From the NCBI RefSeq assembly GCF_003290125.1, contig NZ_QMKH01000001.1, forward strand, positions 1-64,000: a DNA stretch of 64,000 bases, in the 5' to 3' direction. Both the position numbers and the translations under genes were made by a program. How positions within the stretch are numbered: position 1 is the first letter of the stretch; every line of letters begins with the position of its first letter. The notes beneath the pieces are model-generated. The model saw only the letters and a list, made by a program, of their open reading frames with translations. It was not told where the DNA came from and ran no database searches. This document shows positions 44,927-53,621 of the stretch, one piece after another. This DNA comes from Microvirga flavescens (GTDB lineage Bacteria > Pseudomonadota > Alphaproteobacteria > Rhizobiales > Beijerinckiaceae).

Positions 44927-46213
44927 TCACATCTTGTGGGAACGATCTTCGTAGATCGTCCGGTGATGCGAAAAATGCTCTTCGTCAGCCTTTGCGCGAG
45001 CCAACGCGAGAGCGTCAAGGCGAGACTGCGCGGGGCGGATACTGCGGCTCACAAGCTTGCGGATTAATTCAGCCAGAGCCCCCGGGCTCCGAGCGGGAAA
45101 GAGGAGATCGACTTCCTTATCGATCTTCTCAGCCATGCCGCCGATGTTGGAGCAAATCAGAGGGCGCCCCGCCATCCGTGCCTCCTGGATGACGACGGGC
45201 GAATTTTCCCACCAGATCGAGGGGACGACGATCCAATCGCAAGCGGACATGAGATCGCTGACATCCTCATTGCGATAGCTGCCCATCTGCCTGACGACGC
45301 CCTTCATCTCCACCAGGAGTTCGTCGACACGCTTTCCAAATTCCGTTTCTGTGAAGTGCTTGTTTTCGCCGTGAATGCGGATCTCGATCCGAGAGAGAAG
45401 CTCTTCGGGCAGCATCGAAGCGGCCTGAAGCAGGATGTCGATTCCCTTGAACGGATTGATCTGACCGAAATATCCAAAAACGAGAGTCTTCTCGGAATCG
45501 TCGATATCGTCGAGCAGCCCTTGCGAGACACTCGCCATCCGGTCATGGCCACGGCGCATCACCTGCTCGTCCAGCAGGTTCTCGATGACGTCAATGCGCT
45601 CCCCCGGTATCCCCCATTCCACATAACGCCTCTTGAGGAATTCGCTCGGTGAAACGAACCGATCGACGTTGTCGAGAAACGATTTAAGGATCGTATTGCG
45701 AACGAAGAACTTTCCTGCCGACACCGTCGGGAAACACAGGCCGCATTCGGCGGGCGAGGCGGCATAGCACAGACGCCCGTCCACTTTTATCATCTGGCCG
45801 AAATTCGTGCAGATCGCAGCGTATTCGTGGAAGGTGAACACGACACGCACGCCCGCCTTCCTGAACAGCTCGAAAATCTCGATGCCCCAAAACACGAAAT
45901 GATGGATATGAACGACGTCCGGCTTGATGGTGTCGATAAGCTCCGTCACAAGCTGCTTCAACACATCATAGCTCAAGCTCTGGAACGTAAAGCCATCCAC
46001 CGGCGGCGGAGAAATCAGGATCTCATCACGCCGTCCGCGGAAGCTTCCGAAATAGGCGCTGTGCCCTATCGCGCTGTGCTCCGCGCGCGCTACGAAGACC
46101 ACCTGCTCAATTGCGGGATCCTGCTTCATCCTTTGGAAGAGCGAATAAGCGGCGCGCTCCGCACCGCCGGCTCCAAGCTCAGGATGTCCGTGTGCGAGAA
46201 CAATCATTCGCAT
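44927..46213 (-). CDS. Glycosyltransferase family 4 protein
   Basis: A 428-residue GT-B enzyme. The N-terminal domain shows HPELGAGGAERAAYSLFQRM with the Gly-rich acceptor loop and PDVVHIHHFVFWG; a Cys-rich segment CYAASPAECGLCF follows. The donor domain starts near LVFGYFGQINPFKGIDILLQ and carries VVPSIWWENSPVVIQEARMA, the E-x7-E motif. AGGA lies 8 bases before the ATG at 46213. It lies 106 bases before the GT14-like gene in the same direction and belongs to the polysaccharide cluster. Confidence 0.85.
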   Translation of the reverse strand: MRMIVLAHGHPELGAGGAERAAYSLFQRMKQDPAIEQVVFVARAEHSAIGHSAYFGSFRGRRDEILISPPPVDGFTFQSLSYDVLKQLVTELIDTIKPDVVHIHHFVFWGIEIFELFRKAGVRVVFTFHEYAAICTNFGQMIKVDGRLCYAASPAECGLCFPTVSAGKFFVRNTILKSFLDNVDRFVSPSEFLKRRYVEWGIPGERIDVIENLLDEQVMRRGHDRMASVSQGLLDDIDDSEKTLVFGYFGQINPFKGIDILLQAASMLPEELLSRIEIRIHGENKHFTETEFGKRVDELLVEMKGVVRQMGSYRNEDVSDLMSACDWIVVPSIWWENSPVVIQEARMAGRPLICSNIGGMAEKIDKEVDLLFPARSPGALAELIRKLVSRSIRPAQSRLDALALARAKADEEHFSHHRTIYEDRSHKM

Positions 46214-46249
46214 TTGAAAATTCCTAATTCAGAAAACTGCCAGAAGGAA

Positions 46250-46266
46250 AAGGGGGATCACCCCTT
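46250..46266 (-). terminator. Short hairpin overlapping the end of the GT2 gene
   Basis: Read leftwards, AAGGGG and CCCCTT pair over a 5-base loop, followed by TTTTCCTT. The stem overlaps the GT2 stop codon and precedes the GT4 gene by about 37 bases. A weak terminator or attenuator. Confidence 0.5.
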
Positions 46267-48168
46267 CGCCTTGACCTTGCTGCCGAGAGCTGCCCCTCGG
46301 CGGGCTTTTTGCTGTGCCGGCACGATACGATGAACACGCCGCTGCCTGCCGCTCCCCGCCGTTTCGGCAAGACGGTTCGCCCACCGCTCGTTGAACTCGA
46401 CGCAGTTCATGTATGTCACCATGCCGCGCAAGTCCTGGCTTCCCATGTTCGGAATGGACTGCCGCTCAAGGTGATAAAGGCCGGCGCTGACATGAAGCTC
46501 GATATCGGCGCCCATGGCTGCCGCACGCAAACAGAGATCGGCATCTTCGAAGTCGCCACGCTCATAGACGGTATCAAAACCGCCCAGTTTTCCGAAAAGA
46601 GGCGAGGAAATTCCCAGCAACGCCGCCGTGACGGCGGGAACTTGTCGCACGAGATCCCCATCGTAGAGAGAAAACGGCAGTCCTTTCATGGGGTGGTCGG
46701 CGAGGTGCAGATTTCCGACGAGAGAGGATTTCGGGAACGACATCCCCATGTGTTGGATGGTGTCGTCCTCGTAGAGAAGTGAAAACCCGACAACCACCTC
46801 GGGCTCGCCATTCGATGCCCTCTCCCGAATGGTTTCGGCCGCGCGTTTTAGAGGCGCAGCATCCATGACCATGATGTCCGAGTTCATCAGGAAAAGAACA
46901 TCGCCGGAAGCCGCCATGAAGCCAAGATTGTTGGCTCGCCCATAGCCGTAATTCTCGACATTCTGCAGCAGTGTCGTCGGGATCGTGATGGACGTGCTGC
47001 GGCTCGTCAGTCCAGTGTAAATCTCGGGCCAGATCCGGGGATCGTCTACGACGATCACAAGCTCGAAACTGTCATCCAGAACGCGCTGCAGGTGATGGAC
47101 ACAATTGAGAAAGAATGCATCGCCGTAGAACGGGATGATGATGGATGCGAGACGCCGCCCATCACTCGGCAGAGCCGGACCGAAATGGAACTTCCTTGCC
47201 TGAGCCGCAGCCTTCGGCACGGAAAGAACAGGCCGATAAAAGCGGTCGATATCCTCCTTGGGCAAAGCCTGAATATCGCCGGCATTGTTGCGGACCATAT
47301 TCAGGGCTTCGGTTTCATTCCGCTCGAAATTGGTTTGAACCGGCCCGTAGAACGTGGCTGTAGCCCCGTTTCCTGAGATCTCGAGGAAGTATATTTCCCT
47401 TGCGCTCTCTTCATCGGCAACAGGTGCCACCGCAAAAAAACCATGCTCGTTCGACGCCGCAGTCAGTGCGTCAGCTTTGCGAAGATGTTCGTGCACATCA
47501 CGGCGCGGCTTAATCGCAATCGATGAGCGAAAGACACAGGATCGCAGATCTCCCGACACGAGATGGATGGCGCGCTCCGAAAGGTTCGCAATCCAACCCT
47601 CAAGCACAACAGCACTGCCGGACATAACCGTACGATCCAGGTAGAACGGGCCGAAAGCGCTTGCGGGCTTGACCTGGATCGACGCGCCGAGCAACGTGGC
47701 AAGCTCCTCACGCCCCGCCTTCCGGCAAGCCGCCGATATGAGTCCGGCGACATTCGATGCGGCCAGTTGCGGCAGGTCGATTTGCGTCAAGGGCAGGGTT
47801 CCCTGAAACGCGGCATCGCCGCGACCCTGCAACAGGACCTGAAGGGGCTGCTTACGGCTGAGCTGGGCCGTCGCTGGAGAGTTCGCGAAGACGGCGAGAT
47901 ATGTGCGCAAGGTCTTCTGCGGACTCTCGACATCACGGGCGCGCAGCTTGGTCGCCTGCTTCTTGCCCGCTGTCTTGGCGCCTTTCGCCGGTGCGGGAGC
48001 GGGCGTTGCCACGACTTCCATCCAATCGGCTGACGGCATGGAAAACAGCAAGCCGTCTTGGGAGATGTCTATCCGCTCGGGAAGAGGAGTATTACGCTGC
48101 TGCTCCACACGGATCAAGGCAACAAGAACTGCGCAAAACTCAAATATTCCATCCACACGGGCAATCAT
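46258..48168 (-). CDS. Glycosyltransferase family 2 protein with N-terminal extension
   Basis: About 636 residues. The first ~310 are a non-catalytic region of unknown fold with an Ala/Lys/Pro linker (PAPAPAKGAKTAGKKQATK). The GT-A domain starts at LASIIIPFYGDAFFLNCVHH, with VIVVDD, the metal motif MNSDI, and the late VYERGDFEDADLCLRA that supplies the catalytic Asp in GT2 enzymes; YHLERQSIPN is the C-terminal signature. The start is uncertain: ATG 48168 is used, an in-frame TTG lies at 48192, and neither has a good ribosome-binding site. It is the first gene of the leftward glycosyltransferase cluster. The 362 bases upstream to 48530 hold promoters and an FNR-type box but no gene. Confidence 0.78.
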   Translation of the reverse strand: MIARVDGIFEFCAVLVALIRVEQQRNTPLPERIDISQDGLLFSMPSADWMEVVATPAPAPAKGAKTAGKKQATKLRARDVESPQKTLRTYLAVFANSPATAQLSRKQPLQVLLQGRGDAAFQGTLPLTQIDLPQLAASNVAGLISAACRKAGREELATLLGASIQVKPASAFGPFYLDRTVMSGSAVVLEGWIANLSERAIHLVSGDLRSCVFRSSIAIKPRRDVHEHLRKADALTAASNEHGFFAVAPVADEESAREIYFLEISGNGATATFYGPVQTNFERNETEALNMVRNNAGDIQALPKEDIDRFYRPVLSVPKAAAQARKFHFGPALPSDGRRLASIIIPFYGDAFFLNCVHHLQRVLDDSFELVIVVDDPRIWPEIYTGLTSRSTSITIPTTLLQNVENYGYGRANNLGFMAASGDVLFLMNSDIMVMDAAPLKRAAETIRERASNGEPEVVVGFSLLYEDDTIQHMGMSFPKSSLVGNLHLADHPMKGLPFSLYDGDLVRQVPAVTAALLGISSPLFGKLGGFDTVYERGDFEDADLCLRAAAMGADIELHVSAGLYHLERQSIPNMGSQDLRGMVTYMNCVEFNERWANRLAETAGSGRQRRVHRIVPAQQKARRGAALGSKVKAKG

Positions 48169-48426
48169 TGCGGGCACGCTGTATTTTTTCAAGAATTACG
48201 AAGGTATCTCAAGCCTGAATCAGAAAGAGACGGCCGAGAACAACTTATAAAGGTTATTCTCTTTCGAAATTGTAATTTCACGTCAAGTCATTTCTAGCGA
48301 TTTGTCATGTGCGCAGCCCACTTCGCACTCACACGAGAGCGCCTGCAAATGGCCGCCGAACCCGGAGCTGGGTCTCCGCTCGGTAGGTGCGCAGGACTTC
48401 GCAAATTTGCGGCTGCAGATGAACTA

Positions 48427-48440
48427 TTGAGCGAAATCAA
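48427..48440 (+). promoter_or_regulatory. FNR/FixK-type box before the ADH-pncB unit
   Basis: TTGAGCGAAATCAA matches TTGAT-N4-ATCAA at nine of ten positions. It is 90 bp upstream of the small proline-rich gene that leads into the alcohol dehydrogenase gene, a distance suited to activation near -41 with a short leader. Confidence 0.65.
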
Positions 48441-48530
48441 TGTCGATTCGGCAGGTTCTCCCTACTCTCCCCTGCGATCAGCGAAGCAACGCCGCCGCTG
48501 GCGCATCATGCGAGAGCCCGAGAGACGCCC

Positions 48531-48767
48531 ATGGCCGATACCCCCTCGCCTGCCGAACCACGCCCTGAGGTCCCAACGCCGCTGCCCGAGCCCGTGAGCC
48601 CTCCGGAGGCCCCTCCACCGGGCGTGCCGGCTCCGGGAGAGCCTTTCGGCATCCCGCCGTCATCGCCCGGCGAAGCTCCCCCAGGGGAGCCTATCGGCAT
48701 TCCGGGGACGGGACCGCGCGAGGCGCACGCCGCCATGCCCCATCAGATCGGAGATGCCCGTGCCTAA
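48531..48767 (+). CDS. Small proline-rich hypothetical protein (78 aa)
   Basis: A 78-residue protein in which about a third of the residues are Pro, with Glu/Gly/Ala (EPRPEVPTPLPEPVSPPEAP and similar). It must be disordered. No signal peptide. GAGAG lies before the ATG at 48531. Its last 14 bases overlap the first ATG of the alcohol dehydrogenase gene. This could be a true small protein or a translated leader coupling translation to ADH. I do not recognise a function. Confidence 0.5.
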   Translation: MADTPSPAEPRPEVPTPLPEPVSPPEAPPPGVPAPGEPFGIPPSSPGEAPPGEPIGIPGTGPREAHAAMPHQIGDARA

Positions 48768-49833
48768 AATGAAAGCCGCTATCTTCGTCGAACCGGGCCG
48801 CATCGTTCTCGATGAGAAGCCGATCCCCGATATCGGTCCCCTCGATGCTCTCCTGCGCATCACCACAACTACGATCTGCGGAACGGACATTCACATCCTC
48901 AAGGGAGAATATCCCGTCGCGCGCGGGCTCACGATCGGGCACGAGCCCGTCGGCATCATCGAAAAGCTCGGCTCCTCCGTACAGGGTTTTCGCGAGGGCC
49001 AAAGGGTCATCGCGGGTGCGATCACGCCGAGCGGTCACAGCGCTGCCTGCCTTTGCGGCTGCTCGTCACAGGACGGCGCGGGAACCAAGCATGGCTGGAA
49101 AGCCATCGGCGGATGGAAGTTCGGCAACACCATCGACGGATGCCAGGCGGAATATGTTCGCGTTCCCGACGCCATGGTGAACCTTGCTCCCGTGCCGGAC
49201 GGGCTCACCGACGAACAGGTTCTGATGTGCCCCGACATCATGTCGACAGGCTTCTCCGCCGCCGAGCGGGGCAAAGTCCGGATCGGCGACACGGTTGCCA
49301 TCTTCGCGCAGGGTCCCATCGGTCTTTGCGCGACGGCTGGCGCCAAGCTTTGTGGCGCAACGACGATCATCACGGTCGACAGCCTGCCCGAACGGCTTGC
49401 GATCTCAAAGAAACTCGGGGCCGACCATGTGGTCGATTTCAAGAAGGCCAACCCCGTCGAAGAGGTCATGCGCTTGACGGACGGGCGCGGAGTCGATGTC
49501 GCCATCGAGGCGCTCGGCACGCAGAACACATTCGAGGCGGCCCTGCGCGTCCTGCGGCCGGGCGGCACATTGTCCAGCCTTGGCGTCTACTCAAGTGACC
49601 TCAAGATTCCGCTCGATGCCTTCGCCGCGGGCCTTGGCGACCACACCATCGTGACGTCCCTGTGCCCAGGAGGAAAGGAGCGGATGAGGCGTCTCCTCAG
49701 TGTCGTCGAATCCGGCCGTGTCGACCTGCGCCCGATGGTAACGCACCGCTTCAAGCTCGACGACATCGAGGCGGCCTATGATCTTTTCTCGCACCAGAGG
49801 GACGGCGTCCTGAAAGTGGCGATCACGCCTTAG
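48754..49833 (+). CDS. Zinc-dependent alcohol dehydrogenase (secondary alcohol / isopropanol dehydrogenase type)
   Basis: A 359-residue medium-chain dehydrogenase. The catalytic zinc ligands are Cys42, His63 and Asp161 (CGTDIH, GHE, CPDIMSTG), the Cys-His-Asp set of bacterial secondary alcohol dehydrogenases; the four-Cys structural zinc lobe is replaced by a short loop ACLCGCSSQDG. The Rossmann motif is FAQGPIGLCA, with Asp in ITVDSLPER favouring NAD. Possible starts are ATG 48754, GTG 48760 (best spaced from GGAG) and ATG 48769; they differ by five residues. It would regenerate NAD by reducing aldehydes or ketones, in line with the FNR-type box upstream. pncB follows after 30 bases. Confidence 0.85.
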   Translation: MPVPKMKAAIFVEPGRIVLDEKPIPDIGPLDALLRITTTTICGTDIHILKGEYPVARGLTIGHEPVGIIEKLGSSVQGFREGQRVIAGAITPSGHSAACLCGCSSQDGAGTKHGWKAIGGWKFGNTIDGCQAEYVRVPDAMVNLAPVPDGLTDEQVLMCPDIMSTGFSAAERGKVRIGDTVAIFAQGPIGLCATAGAKLCGATTIITVDSLPERLAISKKLGADHVVDFKKANPVEEVMRLTDGRGVDVAIEALGTQNTFEAALRVLRPGGTLSSLGVYSSDLKIPLDAFAAGLGDHTIVTSLCPGGKERMRRLLSVVESGRVDLRPMVTHRFKLDDIEAAYDLFSHQRDGVLKVAITP

Positions 49834-49863
49834 AGGTCTCACACGAGGGCGGGCTCACTGAAC

Positions 49864-51207
49864 ATGGATGCCAGCAACGCCCTCTTCACGGATCTCTACG
49901 AACTGACGATGCTGCACGCCTATGTCGAGCTCGGCATGGCGGAAACGGCAACGTTCGATCTGTTCTTTCGCAAGCTTCCACCGGGCCGCAACTATCTGCT
50001 CGCCTGCGGTATCGGCAGCCTCCTCGACGAGATCGAAGCGCTCGCTTTCAGCAAGGACGACATCGCCTATCTTGCGACGCTGAACCTGTTCCCAAAAGCC
50101 TTTTTGGATCGACTGGAGAGCTTTCACTTCACCGGCACCATCCTTGCCGTTCCAGAGGGGACGCCGATCTTTCCAAACGAACCTCTTCTCGAAGTGATTG
50201 CGCCGATTGGAGAGGCACAGCTGATCGAGACGCTGGTCCTCAACCAGATCGGGCTTCAGACAATTCTCGCCTCCAAGGCGGCGCGTGTCGTCAAAGCGGC
50301 CAACGGTCGCCGCGTAATCGATTTTGGAGGGCGACGCGCGCAAGGGATCGATGCCGCCATCAAGGGTGCACGAGCGTTCTACATCGCCGGCGTCGAGGCG
50401 ACATCGAATGTTGCGGCAGGCAAGAAGTACGGCATTCCTGTCGTCGGGACGATGGCGCACAGTTTCATCGAAGCCTGCTCGAACGAGAGCGAAGCCTTTC
50501 GCGGATTTTCCTCCGTCTTTCCTGAAACGACACTCCTGGTCGATACTTACGACACGCTCGACGGGGTCAGGCGCGTCGTTTCCCTGGCTCTGGCACTTGG
50601 CCCGCAATGCAGAATCCGTAGCGTCCGGCTGGACTCAGGAAATCTTGCAGAGCTTGCCATCGAAGCACGCCGCATTCTCGACGAGGCGGGGTTGGAGCGT
50701 ATCCAGATTTTCGCAAGCGGCGGCTTGGATGAAAGAGAGATCGCGCACATCCTCTCCGCAGGCGCGCCTATCGACGCGTTCGGCGTCGGCACCGACATGA
50801 GCGTTTCCTCGGACGCGCCTGCTCTCGATCTTGCCTACAAGCTGGTCGAATATGCGGGCACCGGCCGCATGAAGCTCTCTGCGGGAAAACGCACCCTGCC
50901 GGGCCGCAAGCAGGTTTTCAGAACCTTCCGCGACGGTCTTATGGATGGCGACGTCATCGCCAGGGATATCGAGCGGTTACCCGGAACGCCTCTGCTTCAT
51001 CCGGTGATGCTGAACGGGCGGCGCGTGGCGCCACCCTCCCCTCTCCCCGATCTGAGGAAGCAGGCCACGACATTCATATCCTCGCTCGGTGCGGAGTTTC
51101 TCGCTTTGGATGAGGCGGCTCACCCTTATCCGATCACGATCAGCGAAAGCCTTCGGAAGCACGAACAAGAGGTTCGTGCGCACGTTGTTTCCACGGCGGC
51201 CCGCTGA
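49864..51207 (+). CDS. pncB: Nicotinate phosphoribosyltransferase
   Basis: A 447-residue enzyme of NAD salvage that joins nicotinate to PRPP. The N-terminus LFTDLYELTMLHAYVELGM, the FFRKLPPGRNYLLACGI segment, FGGRRAQGIDAAIKGARAFY, the loop GTMAHSFIEA with the His phosphorylated in ATP-driven catalysis, and RLDSGNLAELA/FGVGTDM of the phosphate site are all present. It is of the group that is longer at the C-terminus than E. coli PncB. It lies 30 bases after the ADH gene and before a phosphoribosyltransferase. Together with the PRPP synthetase homologue at 25.4 kb this would keep the NAD pool up while ADH consumes NADH. Confidence 0.92.
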   Translation: MDASNALFTDLYELTMLHAYVELGMAETATFDLFFRKLPPGRNYLLACGIGSLLDEIEALAFSKDDIAYLATLNLFPKAFLDRLESFHFTGTILAVPEGTPIFPNEPLLEVIAPIGEAQLIETLVLNQIGLQTILASKAARVVKAANGRRVIDFGGRRAQGIDAAIKGARAFYIAGVEATSNVAAGKKYGIPVVGTMAHSFIEACSNESEAFRGFSSVFPETTLLVDTYDTLDGVRRVVSLALALGPQCRIRSVRLDSGNLAELAIEARRILDEAGLERIQIFASGGLDEREIAHILSAGAPIDAFGVGTDMSVSSDAPALDLAYKLVEYAGTGRMKLSAGKRTLPGRKQVFRTFRDGLMDGDVIARDIERLPGTPLLHPVMLNGRRVAPPSPLPDLRKQATTFISSLGAEFLALDEAAHPYPITISESLRKHEQEVRAHVVSTAAR

Positions 51208-51268
51208 AGGATAACGCCATGGTGCGTCCTTTATCGATACGGAGAGAAACGTGAGAGAGGTGTTCGGC

Positions 51269-51931
51269 ATGAACGAATTCCATGATCGTTCCAGCGCGGG
51301 CAGCCTTCTCGCGGAAAGGGTCGCACAGTTGCATGTGGCGGACCCGGTCGTTCTCGCCCTTCCTCGCGGCGGCGTACCTGTAGGTTTCGAGATTGCGAAG
51401 GCGTTGAAGGCGCCGCTCGACTTGTTGCTCGTGCGCAAGATCGGCGTTCCAAGTCAACCCGAACTTGCGGCGGCCGCCGTCGTCGATGGTGAGCGTGCCG
51501 ACATCGTGTTCAACGACGAGGTGATGGCGCTGGCCGGTCTCGACCGCAGGACGATCGGGCAACTCGCGCAGCGGGAATTGGAGGAGATCGAGCGGCGGCG
51601 GCAGACTTATCTCTCGCAACGCTCCCCCGTCTCCGTGACAGGAAAAACGGCCATCGTGGTCGATGACGGAATCGCGACGGGAACGACAGCGCAAGCCGCT
51701 TTGAAGGCCCTTGCACGCCGGGAGCCCAAGCGCCTCGTTCTCGCGACCCCGGTGGCTCCGCCGGAGAAAGTCCCGATGCTCCGCGCCCTGGTCGACGACT
51801 TCGTCTGCCTGCTTACACCCGAGGGCTTTTTCGGAATCGGCCAGTTTTATCTCGACTTCCATCAGCTCTCGGACAGCGAGGTGATCGGCTATCTCGAAGA
51901 GGCGGCTCGCCGTGCGGAACCGCATGGTTGA
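51269..51931 (+). CDS. Phosphoribosyltransferase family protein
   Basis: A 220-residue type I phosphoribosyltransferase-fold protein. It has the PRPP loop AIVVDDGIATGTTA (about 130-143), the early strand VVLALPRGGVPVGFEIAKAL, and LVRKIGVPSQPELAAAAV. The acceptor base is unknown; this family often occurs beside or fused to dienelactone-hydrolase-like proteins, a relative of which is at 12.7 kb. The ATG at 51269 has AGAGAGG 8 bases upstream; a GTG at 51251 is possible. It is 61 bases after pncB on the same strand. Confidence 0.82.
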   Translation: MNEFHDRSSAGSLLAERVAQLHVADPVVLALPRGGVPVGFEIAKALKAPLDLLLVRKIGVPSQPELAAAAVVDGERADIVFNDEVMALAGLDRRTIGQLAQRELEEIERRRQTYLSQRSPVSVTGKTAIVVDDGIATGTTAQAALKALARREPKRLVLATPVAPPEKVPMLRALVDDFVCLLTPEGFFGIGQFYLDFHQLSDSEVIGYLEEAARRAEPHG

Positions 51932-52066
51932 GCGCCCGGCAAGACCGAGACAGCGGCAGGAGGCAACCCCGAATCCCTCTTTAGGCCTTGAAATCTCAGA
52001 CTTTAGGCCACGCTCGGTTGCATCCCCTGTGGAAGCGCACGCCGGGAGCTTGACCTGACTGCGAAA

Positions 52067-52090
52067 TTAGATCTTTTGCTAGAGATCTAA
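52067..52090. promoter_or_regulatory. Inverted repeat before the HU gene
   Basis: Arms TTAGATCT and AGATCTAA pair perfectly around an 8-base centre, 20 bp before the HU start. TTGACC at 52050-52055 could be a -35 element. The repeat may be an operator or form a leader hairpin that covers part of the ribosome-binding region. Confidence 0.4.
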
Positions 52091-52109
52091 TGCTAACTGC
52101 GGGTTTCCC

Positions 52110-52409
52110 ATGAACAAGAACGATCTCATTGAATTTCTGTCCGAAGAATACGAACTGACGAAGACCTTTGCGAAGGAACTCGTCGAGACCGTGTTCTCCA
52201 AGATCTCCGAAGCCGCCAGCAAGGGCCATGAAGTCTCCATCTTCGGCTTCGGCTCCTTCAAGCTCGTCGAGCGCAAGGCGCGCAAGGGCCGCAACCCGCG
52301 CACGGGTGAGCCGGTCAAGATCGCCGCTTCGAAGAGCCTGAAGTTCAAGCCGTCGAAGTCGGTCAAGGAAGCGGTCAACAAGAAGCGCGCCCCCGCTCGC
52401 AAGAAGTAA
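52110..52409 (+). CDS. HU family DNA-binding protein
   Basis: A 99-residue nucleoid protein. It begins MNKNDLIEFLSEEYELTKTF, has the dimer helices, the beta arm start SIFGFGSFKLVERKARKGRN with the intercalating Pro in PRTGEPVKI, and ends with a Lys/Arg-rich tail KKRAPARKK. Residue pattern (GRNPRTGE) is HU/IHF; the tail and lack of a partner gene favour homodimeric HU. It is a single gene ending at its own terminator. The sequence differs enough from the usual HupB start to suggest an accessory copy. Confidence 0.88.
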   Translation: MNKNDLIEFLSEEYELTKTFAKELVETVFSKISEAASKGHEVSIFGFGSFKLVERKARKGRNPRTGEPVKIAASKSLKFKPSKSVKEAVNKKRAPARKK

Positions 52410-52415
52410 CGAATC

Positions 52416-52451
52416 TTTCCCGGAAGTGGCCTTGCCGCCCTTCCGGGGAAA
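52416..52451 (+). terminator. Terminator after the HU gene
   Basis: TTTCCCGGAAG (52416-52426) and CTTCCGGGGAAA (52440-52451) pair with one bulged base, 7 bases after the stop. The GC-rich stem is flanked by A and T runs only within the arms. Confidence 0.6.
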
Positions 52452-52454
52452 CGT

Positions 52455-52772
52455 TCACGCTGCCATCCGGGGTTCGGGAGTGCTCTTTCCGGCGTTTCCG
52501 AACTTCGATAAAACCCACCCGCATGCCTCAGCCGCGCAGTCACCTGCAAGCGCGCGCTCCAGGAACACGAGGATGCGGCCGGGTTGCGGGTCGTCGATAA
52601 CGCGATAAACATGCGTCCAGATTTCGGCTGACCGGTGCACAACCACGTAGACCGATGAGGCTTGGGTCCTCCTCGCGCAGCCGCTCCTCCACATGAATAC
52701 CCCGACGAACATGACGGTATCGTTCTGTCCGGCGTTGAGGTGATGATCGGGCAGGCCAGCGCTTCGCATCAT
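52455..52772 (-). CDS. Doubtful hypothetical protein (105 aa)
   Basis: A leftward frame of 105 codons starting at 52772, with SVYVVVHRSAEIWTHVYRVI and a downstream PGRILVFLERALAG that look protein-like. No clear ribosome-binding site, and other frames in the same place are equally open. It might be a decayed gene. Apart from this, 52452-53175 holds nothing I can support. Confidence 0.25.
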   Translation of the reverse strand: MMRSAGLPDHHLNAGQNDTVMFVGVFMWRSGCARRTQASSVYVVVHRSAEIWTHVYRVIDDPQPGRILVFLERALAGDCAAEACGWVLSKFGNAGKSTPEPRMAA

Positions 52773-53175
52773 GCATTTCCTTCAAACCGAGGAGAGCTGA
52801 CGCGGTGGGCGATTTCCCGTTTCGTTGCCGGTTCGGCCACATCCCCTCTTTCGAGGGCGCCACCTTGCTCGGTCAGCAGGTTGGCGTTGAGCGTCAGCTC
52901 AACTCTTGATGTTGTCCCAGCGATAGCACCGACGCTCTGAAGCTTCAAGAGGGATCTCTTCGGCCCTCCCTCCAAAACCCTGATTGTTGGCGAACGGCAT
53001 CTCGTGCGGGGTGCGCTGCCCGATTCACGCCACAACAATCACCTTAGCTGTGCATGTTGATTCTCATGCGCCAGACCGCATGGCGTGGAAACATCGTCTG
53101 CCCCTCCCCGCAATTCGCGTGATCGCAGCATCGAATCCTTGCCTGCCGATCAGGCCCACCGAAAGGAAGAACGCC

Positions 53176-53604
53176 GTGGCTGACACCAAGAATCCCGCTG
53201 GCACCGATGGAATGCAATCCGTCAGTGCTCTCGGCCTGCGATGGGCGGCCCTGCGCGGCATGCTGACGTCTCCCCTCATCATGCTGGAGGATCAACGTTC
53301 CTTGCGCGAGGAACTCGTTCACGAACTCTCATCCATCGAGCGGGGGTTCATTGCCCTGCAGGCTCGCAATGCAACCGAAGTGTCGGCGAAGATCGACATC
53401 GCGAAATCGGCGGTGCGCGATGGACTCCAGAGCGGCTCAGAATGGCTGATCGATCTTCTTTCGAGCATCCAGAGCGATCTTCTGGCAACCGCCGCGAAAT
53501 CTTCATCCCCAGCGGGCCGCGCGACGCCGCATCTCATGCGTGCCGAGCCCGCACGCAACACGAGCCATGCGGCATCGGAGAGCGACGCATCGAGCGCCGC
53601 ATAA
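53176..53604 (+). CDS. Hypothetical helical protein (142 aa)
   Basis: A 142-residue protein read from a GTG at 53176 preceded by AAGGAAG. The core from LGLRWAALRGMLTSPLIMLE to WLIDLLSSIQSDLLATAA is almost wholly alpha-helical with heptad-like spacing, followed by an Ala/Ser-rich disordered tail. The open frame extends to 52984 but that part has no start with a binding site and is of poor composition. No signal or membrane segment. Family not recognised; a phasin-like or structural role could be tested. It is convergent with the DUF779 gene. Confidence 0.6.
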   Translation: MADTKNPAGTDGMQSVSALGLRWAALRGMLTSPLIMLEDQRSLREELVHELSSIERGFIALQARNATEVSAKIDIAKSAVRDGLQSGSEWLIDLLSSIQSDLLATAAKSSSPAGRATPHLMRAEPARNTSHAASESDASSAA

Positions 53605-53621
53605 CCGCGCGAGCTAAAGAA

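Noticed and set aside
48307-48597. Rightward open frame of 96 codons upstream of ADH
   Set aside because: It spans the FNR-type box and the proline-rich gene in another frame, with Arg/Pro-rich composition typical of chance frames.
53055-53068. TTGATTCTCATGCG as a fifth FNR/FixK box before the helical protein gene
   Set aside because: Only seven of ten positions match and the second half-site is missing.
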